The notes under the pieces: model-generated
Database searches by the model: none
Seen by the model: only the letters and a program-made list of their open reading frames with translations
Told to the model about the DNA's origin: nothing
Assembly (NCBI RefSeq): GCF_000142905.1
Contig: NW_013657675.1
Location: 518,180-582,179 of the forward strand
Direction of reading: 5' to 3'
Source: Thecamonas trahens ATCC 50062
Taxonomy: Eukaryota > Apusozoa > Apusomonadida > Apusomonadidae
Length of the DNA: 64,000 nt
Position numbers and translations under genes: made by a program
Shown here: positions 53,412-62,940 of the stretch, in pieces
Position numbering within the stretch: position 1 is the stretch's first letter
Layout: every line of letters begins with the position of its first letter

Positions 53412-53646
53412 GGCCGGAGACGGGTGGCTGGCGGCCGGCGGCCGGCGGCTGGTGGCCAGCGGCCGTCGTTCGGCGGTTGGCGGTTGGTGGCTGGAGCTGG
53501 GCGTCTGGGGGCTGGCCGGCAGAGTCACACAAGGGAGAGAACGTCACACTTCCGAGATAAAACCACAATGGCGAAAGAGAACAGCTTCTCAGCAAGACTT
53601 AGCCACACCTTTCTACTTTGGTACGATCAAGCCAGGTCAGGTCAAT

Positions 53647-55875
53647 ATGCCGCCCAACACGTCGTCGGATCTGGCTGTGGCCGCGCTGCACTCAGCGTCT
53701 GTTCGCGGTCAAGTCGAGCAAGTGAGAGCGATCCTTACCGATGGCGTCGACATCAACAAGGCCAACAGAGACGGATTCACCCCCCTTCACCTTGCTGCCA
53801 ACTTTAAGCGGCCAGACGTCACACAACTTCTTCTCAACGCTGGAGCGGCGCCCGACGTGCGCAACAAAAAGGGTGAGACGCCGCTGATGGTGGCGGCGTA
53901 CAAGTGCGATGAGGGGTCGGCAGCGATGCTTGTGGCTGCCGGCGCAAACGTCAACAAGCCAAAGAAAGACAAGGTTACCCCTCTGGCGGTGGCAGTGCGG
54001 CAGAACTCGCACCCTATTGTCGAGCTCTTGGTGAACGCCGGCGCCGATCCGACCAAGACCGATATCAGCGGCGCGAACGTGCTCCATGTAGCCGCGCTCA
54101 AGAACAGCATCGACGTCGTTCCGCTCCTCCTGGCGACTGGCAAACTCGATATCAATGGAAGGACCAAAAGCGGTGCAACCGCGCTCTACATCGCAGCTGC
54201 ACGAGGCAACATCGAGATCGGCGAACTACTTCTTGACGCTGGGGCGGATCCAAACATGGCGAACGAGGATGGCGTGACGCCGCTCTACGTGGCCGCGCGC
54301 GAAGGCCATGCCGAGATCACAGACATGCTGATCTCTCGAGGTGCTATCGTGGATCGGGCCAAGGCTGATGGCAAGACGGCGCTGTACGTCGCGACTCGTG
54401 GACACCACACTGTGACGGCGAAGGCGCTCATTGATGCCGGCGCGTGCATCAACGCCGCTGACGCGGTAGGCGACACGCCGCTGCATGCGGCGGCGCGTGC
54501 TGGAAACAGCATCATGGTGGCGCTGCTTGTTGCCGCTGGTGCCGAGTGCAACGCGGCAAGGAAGGATGGGACAACGCCGCTGTATGTGGCATCGCGCGAG
54601 GGCCACGGCAGTGTGGTCACGGCCCTGCTTGCTGCCGGCGCCAATCCCAACCAAGCCAAGCTCGATGGCAGGACTCCGGTCTTCATCGCATCACGCATGG
54701 GTCGACTCACGATTCTTAAGACGCTGGCCCGGGCAGGCGCGGACCTCTACAGCGAGTGCAACGCCGGCATCACGCCGCTCGACAAGGCTGCGCAGTTCGG
54801 GCACACGGACGTGGTCGAGTGGTACAATGCTGGTGACGATCGCGACACATCCGCCGGTGGGACCGCGTCTATGGTGGCCGAAGCGGCGCATGTTGCGGAG
54901 CTGATGGCCGCAGCGGAGTCTCGCGAGGCAAATGTTATAGCGCGCGAGGAAGAAGTCAGCGCGCGCGAAGCCAAGGTCAGCGCGCGCGAGGCCGAGGTCG
55001 AGGCCAAGACGCACGAGATCCATGCGCTCAAGCTCGAGGTGTACCGACTCCACTCGGAGAAGACCGAGCAGACGTCCGCACTCGAAGAGTTGCGCAACGA
55101 GCTCGCCGACCGTCGTGACGAGGTCATTCGGCGCGAGATCAAGCTTGCAGACGGCATGGCCGTTCTCAAGGTCCGAGAGAACGAGCTCCGTCACCTGACA
55201 GCCGAGCTGGACAAGCGCAACAATTTGTTGTGCGCAAAGTCAGACGAGATCTTCGCTCAGAGCGCAGAGCTTGAGCGCCAAAAGGCCGAGATGGGCACGC
55301 GCATCACCGCGCTCGAGATTGTCGACGCGAACGAGGCGCTCGCAGATGTCACGGCGAGGGTCGAGGCCAAGAAGACAGAGCTGGCCGAGGCGACCAGAAT
55401 GCTGGCCGCTGTTGAGCGTGCAGCTGCCGAGTGCGAAGCCACGATCGCGCAGCGCAAGGCCAAGCTCAATGTCTACGTCCGTGACACGATGGCCGAGTGC
55501 GAGGCTGTGCAGTCGGCGACAACGCAGGCAAACTCCGAGCTTGCGCGGCTGCAGGCCGAGGTGGCGAGGGCGCGGGCGCGGGCGACGGCGCTCCGCTCGA
55601 GTATCGGAAGTAGCAACGTTGCCGAAGAGGGCGATGTCGACTGCGACGAGCTCCACGAGTCGGAGGTCTTCTCCGACGGCACCGCAAGCACAGCATCGTT
55701 CTCCGAGTCGTGGGTTCAGGTCAGCGACGACGACGACGAGGGGACAGCGACCAATTTCGACGATGGCGAGGTTGATCTCGGCAACGACCAAGTCATTGAG
55801 ATTGGCAACGAGGCTAATGAGGAAGCGGGCGAGTCTGCACGTCAATCCGGGTGGATGGCGGCTTTCCTCTCGTAG
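53647..55875 (+). CDS. Ankyrin-repeat protein with C-terminal coiled coil and acidic tail
   Basis: 742 residues from ATG 53647. About eleven ankyrin repeats fill residues 20-400 (for example DGFTPLHLAANFKRPDVTQL, GVTPLYVAAREGHAEITDML, DTPLHAAARAGNSIMVALLV). A coiled coil of about 250 residues follows, with an internal EVSAREAKVSAREAEV repeat. An acidic tail ends ESARQSGWMAAFLS. No catalytic domain is present, so a scaffold or adaptor role is the most one can say. The same frame is open further upstream to 53110, but that stretch is low-complexity and overlaps BRE1 exon 1 on the other strand, so I reject it. Confidence 0.85.
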   Translation: MPPNTSSDLAVAALHSASVRGQVEQVRAILTDGVDINKANRDGFTPLHLAANFKRPDVTQLLLNAGAAPDVRNKKGETPLMVAAYKCDEGSAAMLVAAGANVNKPKKDKVTPLAVAVRQNSHPIVELLVNAGADPTKTDISGANVLHVAALKNSIDVVPLLLATGKLDINGRTKSGATALYIAAARGNIEIGELLLDAGADPNMANEDGVTPLYVAAREGHAEITDMLISRGAIVDRAKADGKTALYVATRGHHTVTAKALIDAGACINAADAVGDTPLHAAARAGNSIMVALLVAAGAECNAARKDGTTPLYVASREGHGSVVTALLAAGANPNQAKLDGRTPVFIASRMGRLTILKTLARAGADLYSECNAGITPLDKAAQFGHTDVVEWYNAGDDRDTSAGGTASMVAEAAHVAELMAAAESREANVIAREEEVSAREAKVSAREAEVEAKTHEIHALKLEVYRLHSEKTEQTSALEELRNELADRRDEVIRREIKLADGMAVLKVRENELRHLTAELDKRNNLLCAKSDEIFAQSAELERQKAEMGTRITALEIVDANEALADVTARVEAKKTELAEATRMLAAVERAAAECEATIAQRKAKLNVYVRDTMAECEAVQSATTQANSELARLQAEVARARARATALRSSIGSSNVAEEGDVDCDELHESEVFSDGTASTASFSESWVQVSDDDDEGTATNFDDGEVDLGNDQVIEIGNEANEEAGESARQSGWMAAFLS

Positions 55876-56014
55876 GCCATCCGACCGCGGGCCACACCCG
55901 GCCAGGGCTAGTGAGCGCCTAGCTCGCTGGCTCCATTTCCTAAAACACACCACTTCATTTCAGACTCGGGCTGCCGAGGTAAGCGAGTACAGCCCGAGTG
56001 GAAGCGTAGATGCG

Positions 56015-56085
56015 ATGGTGACGGTGGTGGTGATGATGTTCGTGATGACAATGTTCGTGATGGCAATGTTCGTGATGGCGATGGC
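56015..56085. repeat. Imperfect 15-bp tandem repeat upstream of the pirin gene
   Basis: About four copies of a unit like ATGTTCGTGATGGCA lie 150-220 bp before the pirin ATG. In one frame they encode a Met-Phe-Val-Met-Ala hydrophobic run that could read as a leader if translation began at 56015, but the pirin core needs no such leader. Confidence 0.65.
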
Positions 56086-56233
56086 GAATGGTGAGTTGTG
56101 CGAAGGGGCGCTGCTGACGACATATGGATGCGGAATGAATGGCAATGGACGATTCATTGAGAGTGGTAGCTCGAGTTGGAACGAGGCACAACCAAGGCAG
56201 AGACCAAGGCAACGACCAAGAGCGCTATCAAGA

Positions 56234-57007
56234 ATGGCGGCAAGGAGCTTGGGAAGTGTGATTAGGGCAAGTTCGCTCCATGTGAGCACGCCGACCCACT
56301 GGCTCACCTCGCGGTTCCACTTTGCGTTTGCGGATTGGTGGGACGGGCCGCAGCAGTACGGCGTGCTTCGGGTCGTCAATGATGACATTGTCGAGGCGCG
56401 ATCGGGCTTTCCTCCGCATCCGCATCGCGATATGGAGATCTTCTCGTATGTGGTCGACGGTGAACTCTCGCACAAGGACTCGATGGGTTCCGAGGAGACG
56501 CTGGGGCGCGGAGCGGTGCAGTACATGTCGGCAGGGCGTGGCGTGAGGCATTCGGAGATGAACAACGGCGAGGTCCCGACCCGGTTCCTGCAGATCTGGG
56601 TCCGCCCAGCAGAACGCAGCGTCGAGCCGCAGTACGGCTCGGTGGCGTTTGCCGAGGCCGACCGGGCTGGCAAGCTGCTGCACGCCATCAACGGCGCGGT
56701 GAACACAACACCCGGCGGGCACGACAAGACGATCACGCTTGGGCAGGACGTCAACGTCTACATCTCGCAGCTAGGTGCCGCCGGCGACGAGAGTGTGGCG
56801 TTCAAGCTGGACAGCGAGCGGCAGCTATACCTGGTGTGCATTGAGGGCGCGCTCCGCATCGACGGCGGCGCCGACGGGTCTGTCGAGCTGGGCGAGCGCG
56901 ACGCGTTCAAGCTCCGCGGCGAGCACCAGCTCCAGTTTACGTCGACAGGAGATGCGGCCGCAGATGCTCACTTTCTCTTCCTGGAGATGGCGGCGTCCGA
57001 TGACTGA
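56234..57007 (+). CDS. Pirin family protein (cupin, YhhW/quercetinase-like)
   Basis: 257 residues from ATG 56234. The conserved start reads HWLTSRFHFAFADWWD, then LRVVNDDIVEARSGFPPHPH. Metal ligands of the N-terminal cupin are visible: two His in PPHPHRDMEI, one His in SHKDSMGS and Glu in GVRHSEMN. FLQIWVRPAE and the second cupin (LYLVCIEGALRIDGG, LGERDAFKL) follow. Bacterial homologues such as YhhW have quercetin 2,3-dioxygenase activity; human pirin is a nuclear Fe-dependent co-regulator. The roughly 230-260 residue two-cupin size matches YhhW. The start choice avoids the 15-bp repeat region upstream. Confidence 0.88.
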   Translation: MAARSLGSVIRASSLHVSTPTHWLTSRFHFAFADWWDGPQQYGVLRVVNDDIVEARSGFPPHPHRDMEIFSYVVDGELSHKDSMGSEETLGRGAVQYMSAGRGVRHSEMNNGEVPTRFLQIWVRPAERSVEPQYGSVAFAEADRAGKLLHAINGAVNTTPGGHDKTITLGQDVNVYISQLGAAGDESVAFKLDSERQLYLVCIEGALRIDGGADGSVELGERDAFKLRGEHQLQFTSTGDAAADAHFLFLEMAASDD

Positions 57008-57093
57008 TAAGGTTGGCCAACCAGTGCCGCCGTAGCCATGGCTTATGATTGGTCGTGACACCACCGCTCTTCAACCAACGATAAAACGATACG

Positions 57094-60037
57094 ATGAATG
57101 AACACATCGCAAAGCTGAAAGAGGGCGTGGTGGGCATGAACCCTGTAGTTGTGGCATGGAAGCCATTTGTTGCCCTCCTTGTTTCCGTCCTCACCTTTAT
57201 CTTCATCTGTGTCGGTACGTCCCCCCCTCCCTTTCCCCCCCCCTCCTCCTCCTCCTTGCCTAGACCTTCATAACTGTGCCCCTTCCCCCCCCCCCCCCTC
57301 CCCCCCCCAACTTTTCGCATGTGTGACTACCAGGTGCCATCCTCCCCCCCCCGGCCTCCCCGCCACATAGCTCTACTTGGTGCAGAGAGCAGAGGGGGGG
57401 GGAGGGGGGGGATTGTATTGTACTGGGAGAAAGTACTTGGAGAGGAGCAAGATTACTTATGGTCATGAGAGATGGTGATGGTGGTGGTGGATGGTGATGG
57501 ACTTGTGGGTGCTTGTAGCTATGGGTACGCTGGAGTGGGTCAAGTTTGACAATGGTCACCTCGGTCTGCAAAGGGGCTGCGCTGATGGTGTCGGGTGCAA
57601 GCCCATCTCGTACTTTGAGAAGAACTTTGACTCAAAGTACAAGAAGTTCCGGCACGGTGGCAACGCGACACTTGCTTTTCTCGTGTTTGGCTTCTTCGCG
57701 CTGATGGCGGCGCTGGTGGCCAACGTGGTGGCGATCTGGAATATCTTCACCAACTACATGACCCTGGAGCAGGCGCGGCTGTGGGCGATGGCGGCCTACT
57801 TTGCAGTGGCGGGCAACGTTGGTTTTGCTTGGTTCCTCTACGTGTGCATTGTGGGCAAGGCAGAGGTGAGCGGGACTAAGGGCAAGTACTCGACTGGATT
57901 CGGCATGGCGTTCATGACCATGATCTGGGGCATTGTCTCGGGCGTGCTGATGCTGTTCGAGTGGAAGAACATGTTCCACCTTGGCGGGCGGCGGTACTCG
58001 CTTAAGCATTTCCAGTTTGTGCCCGATGGCGACGCGCAGGGTCTTGCGAGCCACTCGGCGGCGCACAACGTGGCGTACGGGGCGACGGCGTCGACGACTG
58101 CTAACGCGACCCCGTACACACCCGCGGCATCGTCGGCCTACACGCCGCCGGCGGTGACACCCGCGCCGGCTGTGGCGACTGTTGATGGCGAAAATGATCC
58201 GTTTGCGCCCGAGCCGCAGCCAGTGGTGGACGCTGCACCGGCGGCCGCCCCGACGGCGTCGTCGTCGCAGGATGTGGAGAACGCGTTTGGTGGAAGCGCG
58301 GTGAATGCCGGGGCTGTGGCCGGTGCCCCGGCGCCGTCTGTACGCTCGGAGCATGTTGCTGAGCAGCAAGCTGCGGAGACCCAGCAGCAGGTTGCCGCGC
58401 AGCAAGCTGCCGAGCAGACTGTTTCTGGCAAGAACGAGGCCGCTGCTGCTGCTGTTCAGGAGCAGGCTGAGGCGCAGGCTGAGGCTGCTGCCAAGGCTGA
58501 GGCCGAGGCGAAGGCGAAGGCCGAGGCTGAGGCTAAGGCTAAGGCCGAGGCTGAGGCTGCTGCCAAGGCTGAGGCCGAGGCTGAGGCTGCTGCCAAGGCT
58601 GAGGCCGAGGCGAAGGCGAAGGCTGAGGCTGAGGCAGAGGCAAAGGCAGAGGCCGAGGCTAAGGCCGAGGCCGAGGCAAAGGCAGAGGCTGAGGCTGCTG
58701 CCAAGGCAGAGGCAGAGGCTGAGGCTGCTGCTAAGGCTGAGGCTGAGGCTGCTGCCAAGGCAGAGGCTGAGGCTGCTGCCAAGGCTGAGGCTGAGGCTGC
58801 TGCCAAGGCTGAGGCTGAGGCTGCTGCCAAGGCTGAGGCTGAGGCTGCTGCCAAGGCTGAGGCCGAGGCTGCTGCCAAGGCTGAGGCCGAGGCTGCTGCC
58901 AAGGCTGAGGCCGAGGCTGCTGCCAAGGCTGAGGCCGAGGCTGAGGCTGCTGCCAAGGCCAAGGCCGAAGCAGAGTCGGCAGCGGCAGAACCGGTGGCGG
59001 CAGAACCGGTGGCGGCAGAGTCGGTGGCGGCAGAGTCGGCGGCGGCAGAACCGGTGACGGCAGAGTCGGCGGAGGAGGTCAACCTCCGCACGGTCGAAGC
59101 CCAGAAGGTGGCCGAAGCCGTTCGCAAGGTCGCCAAGTTCAAGGAGGGCTCGTTTACTCTCTCGCGCAACAAGTTTGCGGCGTTCAAGTTCCTCAAGGAC
59201 TCAACCGAGCTTCACGCCTGGATGGAGAACTTCCTCGGTCGGAGCTTCGATCACAACCTTGCTCGGGTGCTGGCCTCGGGTGAGGTTCTTTGTGACATCC
59301 TAGGCAAGATTGCTCCAGAGACCATCGATACCTCGGCCGTCCACGCCAACCCGATGTCGGCGTTCCTGGCGCTGGAGAACGTCACGCTCTTCCTCAAGGG
59401 TGCGGCATCGCTCAAGCTCAACCTTCACTGCGACATCTTTGCTGCGCCGGACCTTGTCCGTGCCTCCGACATGCCTGCCGTCGTCGCCTACCTCCACGCC
59501 TTTGCCACGCACTTTGGCACACGCGACGACATCCCGGCCGTGGTCCCGGTTATTCCGTCGCCCGACGCGTTCAAGCCCGAGGCCGTTGCCGCCACCGTGA
59601 CCCACCTCAAGCGCCGTGAGGCCGACGCTGTCAAGCACGCCACGCTGCGCATGACGCCTGGTCGCAAGTCAAAGGCCAAAGACGAGGCTGCCGATCCCGC
59701 CACGGCCTCCGCCGATCCCGCCGCCAACGAGGCCTCGGCCCGGGCTATCTTCCAGGGCCTCGACGGCGGCATCGCCGCCGAAGACGCTGCCAGCGCAGAC
59801 GCCACAGATGCCGAGTTCGACGACCGGTTCACCTTTGCCTTCCGCATGGACAACCAGATGATCACGGTGATGGAGAAGACCGTCGCCGACGAGTACCACG
59901 AGATCGTCGAGCAGGCGCTGACGTCGGGCGTGACGGCCGACGACGCCACGGATGACCTCCACGAGACCGCCCATCTTGAGCACGAGGTCGATGCCGCTGT
60001 CGCGGCCCAGCTCGCCGAGAGTGACGCGGCGCAGTAG
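57094..60037 (+). CDS. Four-TM membrane protein fused to a calponin-homology domain
   Basis: Exons 57094-57214 and 57519-60037 (intron 304 bp, donor GTACGT, with poly-C tracts) give 879 residues. Exon 1 encodes the first membrane helix (PFVALLVSVLTFIFICV). Exon 2 adds a short Cys-containing loop (GCADGVGC) and three more helices (around FLVFGFFALMAALVANVVAI, YFAVAGNVGFAWFLYVCIVG, MAFMTMIWGIVSGVLMLF). A Pro/Thr-rich linker follows, then about 170 residues of Lys-Ala-Glu-Ala repeat (about 360-530). Next is a CH domain (about 568-715: LHAWMENFLGRSFDHNLARV, SGEVLCDILGKIAP, FLALENVTLFLKG, AVVAYLHAFATHF). The tail is acidic and Ala-rich. The topology resembles tetraspan proteins such as claudin or MARVEL, but the family is not identified. 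I infer a membrane-to-actin or membrane-to-microtubule linker. Confidence 0.85.
58480..58975 (+). repeat. Tandem repeat encoding Lys-Ala-Glu-Ala-Glu-Ala-Ala-Ala
   Basis: A 24-bp unit (GAGGCTGCTGCCAAGGCTGAG with variants) is repeated about 15-20 times; the last ten copies are nearly identical, pointing to recent expansion. It encodes a long rigid alpha-helix inside the four-TM/CH gene and keeps the frame. Confidence 0.9.
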
Positions 60038-60042
60038 CTCAT

Positions 60043-62098
60043 TTACTCGGCGTCTTCAAACGTCGGCTCGTGGGGCGCAAAGCGCGCGATAAACTGCTCA
60101 GCCAGCTGCGTCTCGTCCTGCTCGCCAACCACGCACTCCTTCCACGACGTCCGCTCCGGCATGCCAAGGTGAGCGGCGACGACGCCGCGGCAAAAGGTGA
60201 GTCCAACCCGGACGCCATCGCGGAGAACGCAGATTTCGCGGACACCGTCAGCGTACTCGACAAAGATGTACGGCCACTCGTGGACGCCGTCAATGTCCGG
60301 CAGCGCCGTCCCGTCTGGCACGGGTGTAAAGGCGATGCCCTCAGCGGCAGCGGCGGCGGCAAACGCTGCACGAAGCTTTGCGGCGCTTCCAGTCGCCACA
60401 GGCACAACCTGGGTGTGGGTGTGCGAGGTGCCCTTGGTGATAAGATGCCGCTCCCACATGACCAGCTCCTCCGGCGCAGCGGCCGCCGCCAGTGCCTTCT
60501 TGTACACGCCCATCTCGGAGAGGACGGTGGCTGGGAGCCCGGCGCCGCTCGGGTAGTGCTCGATGGGCAGGACGAGGACATGGCCCGGCGAGAGGCCGCC
60601 TTTAGGCAGCGCGAGGTAGCACTCGGTCCCGACCGACGCCACTAGATGCTGCTCGACTTGGGGCGACGAGAGGCAGAACCAGCACGGGCGCGACGGCGCC
60701 CGCGGCGCCCGCGACCGCACACGCCGCTTCTGCACTGGTGCAGCAGGCGCTGGCGCCCGCGGCGGCGGCGGAATGTGCATGATCCGCAGCGACGGGACGG
60801 CTGTTGGGATGGCGTTCGGATTCCCGCCACTGCCACCGCCATTCGGCTTGGTCCGCTTGCCCTCAGACCCGCCGCCAAAGAAGAACGAGGCCGGGGCAGA
60901 GGCCTCCTGCGAGGCCGCGACGGCGGCAAGATTGATCGGCCGAGCACCAGGCCCGAACACTGCGTCCAGCTGTGGGTAGCGCGCGTGTGGCCACGGCCGC
61001 GCCGCGCCGCCTTCGGCAGCAGCCTCGGCCATCGTCAGCGCCTTGACCGGCGTCACGTTGAGCGCGTACAGCGCCTGGGCCTTGCCCTTGTTGCCGAGCG
61101 CGGCGACGCCGACAAATCGAGTCGCATGCGGGGCGTAGACGTTGGCGACAGGCGGCGCTTCAAAAAAGGCGCCCGGCACGCCGCCCGAGACAACATAGCG
61201 CGGCCGGAGTGCAGCGAGGACGCCCGAGAGCGCCGGCGTGACGCGAGTGGCCGATCCAGGGCCGGGCGGTGGGGCCTGCGCGTCGACAGCGTAGTTGATA
61301 GGCCACTCGGGCGCAATCAGCATGTCGACGCCCGGAAATCCGCCGCTGGCCTGCAGCCGCGCCGCAGTCATCAGCAGGGCGTCGAGTTGCGGAACCTGAT
61401 AGTAGCTCGGGTAGGCATCGGGCTTGCGGAGCGGAGCGCCATCGAGCCCGTGGAAGGCTTGCGGCGACCGGTGGAGGCCCGAGAGGTAAGCGATGCGAAG
61501 ACCCGAGGCGAGCGAAACGACGCCATGCGAGCCCAGAAAGAACAGATTCGGCGCGAGCTCGCCGCCTGCCGCCCACATCTCCTGCGGCACGTAGTCTGCT
61601 CCTGAGTCGTCGGCCGCCACAATGTAAACCGGGATGGGAAAGATGATCGATCCATCGAGGACCGGGCAGGGGGCTGGAGCGGATGTGGTGGGGGCGGGAG
61701 TGGTGGCGGGAGCAGGATCGGTGGCGGGAGCAGTGGCGGGAGCAGCGGCAGGATCGGTGGCGGGAGCAGGATCGGTGACGGGAGCAGGATCGGTGACGGG
61801 AGCAGGATCGGTGACGGGAGCAGTGGCGGGAGTAGTGACGGCGGGAAAGAAGCGACCACAGACCAGAGCAGCTTCAAAGGGACCATACTTGGCATTGATC
61901 TTGGTCAGCTTCTTGTGCAGTGTCTTGTACTTGCCATCGACATCGCCCACAACCAGGCTGAGGGCAGGACGATCAGAGAGGGGAAGTGGGGGAGGGTGGC
62001 GTGAGTATGGCGAAGGAGAGGGGAGGGAGGGGGAAGTGCGAGGGAGAAGGAGGGAGGGGGGCGTACACTTTGACTTTGATGTCGGTGGAGGACGACAT
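60043..62098 (-). CDS. CWF19L1: CWF19-like protein 1 (metallophosphoesterase-like + CwfJ HIT-type domain)
   Basis: Exon 1 (62067-62098) encodes MSSSTDIKVK; after a 109 bp intron (donor GTACGC) exon 2 (60043-61957) resumes with LVVGDVDGKYKTLHKKL. Total 648 residues. The N-terminal half is the degenerate metallophosphoesterase domain (GDVDGKY, VYIVAADD, FFLGSHGV, RIAYLSGLH). The C-terminal half is the CwfJ domain: CYLALPKGGLSPGHVLVLPI, then the HIT-like HTHTQVVPV. It acts in lariat turnover and post-splicing steps together with debranching enzyme partners (Drn1 in yeast). An Ala-Thr-Asp-Pro repeat of about 50 residues is inserted inside the first domain. The gene converges on the four-TM/CH gene with 5 bp between stop codons. 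Confidence 0.92.
61690..61845. repeat. 18-bp tandem repeat inside CWF19L1
   Basis: Seven or so copies of a unit like GCGGGAGCAGGATCGGTG encode the Pro-Ala-Thr-Asp repeat. It sits between two conserved strands of the phosphoesterase-like domain and keeps the frame. Confidence 0.85.
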
Positions 62099-62940
62099 AA
62101 GTGGACGGTGGGGGGTCGGGGGGGGGGGGGGGGGGGGAGGGGGTGGGGGTGGAGGGGGTGGAGTGAGTCGTGATGGGCAGAGTGATGCCGGCGGAGGCAA
62201 AGGCAGTGCCAATGCCAAAGCTGGGTGGTGGTGGGTGCGGCCAGTCGCCCATCGCCAGTCGCCAGTCGCCGAATCCCCCTGCGTGTGCCGCACACGACCC
62301 CTTCTCTTTGTGTGCAAACACACTACGTGTGGAACATGTGGCCTTGAAGGCTGGATGGTCCGGTCCGACCTGGCTTGATGTCGATGCGGCATGATTGCGT
62401 TGGCGGAGGCCAGTGTGAATTGCAAAAATCATTTCTTTTTCCCGGTCACAGGAGAAGGGGGGAGGGGTGAAGGTAGGCAGCGAGCGTGCAACAGTCTAGG
62501 CGGCCAGCCTACTTCCAATCGGCAAGTCCACCAACGGCGGTGGTGTTGCAAGAGAAACGGAATTTCGGTGCCGGGGGAGGGGGAAGGAAGGAAGGTTGAT
62601 TGCAAAACAGCCCGAGCACGTACATGTCCATGCAGGTGACGTGGCTGGACGAAACAGCAGGTAATTTGCCCCACGCGTGTTCTCGACCGGCACATAGCCT
62701 TCCGCCCACACGCTCGCCAACTGGAGCATACGCGCGCAGATAACCCCACAGCTGGTTGTATCTACATAAAGCACACTGCTAAGAGTGAGTACAGGCGCTT
62801 GCGTGGGCTACAACAGATGCTCGAGGCCAGGTACGACAGCGGCTGCATAACTTGCAAAGGTTCTGCAACAGGCGGCCATTCCCCCGCACTTGTCGTGTCT
62901 GCAACCGAGCTATACTTCTCTCCACATTGCAACAAGAAGA
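62099..62940. other. Divergent spacer between CWF19L1 and the Hint-domain gene
   Basis: 842 bp. It includes a G-run (about 62112-62150), purine-rich and GGAAGG tracts (about 62570-62600) and a tandem CGCCAGTCGCC block (62250-62275). A TACATAAAG element at 62763-62771, about 170 bp before the next ATG, could be a TATA-like element. No protein or RNA gene is recognised. Confidence 0.5.

Noticed and set aside
53110-53646. N-terminal extension of the ankyrin protein
   Set aside because: Gly/Arg/Trp low-complexity translation, antisense to BRE1 exon 1 and its intron; the ankyrin repeats start right after ATG 53647.
58305-59057. Arg-Leu-Pro repeat frame overlapping the Ala-Glu repeat
   Set aside because: Out-of-frame reading of the tandem repeat in the four-TM/CH gene.
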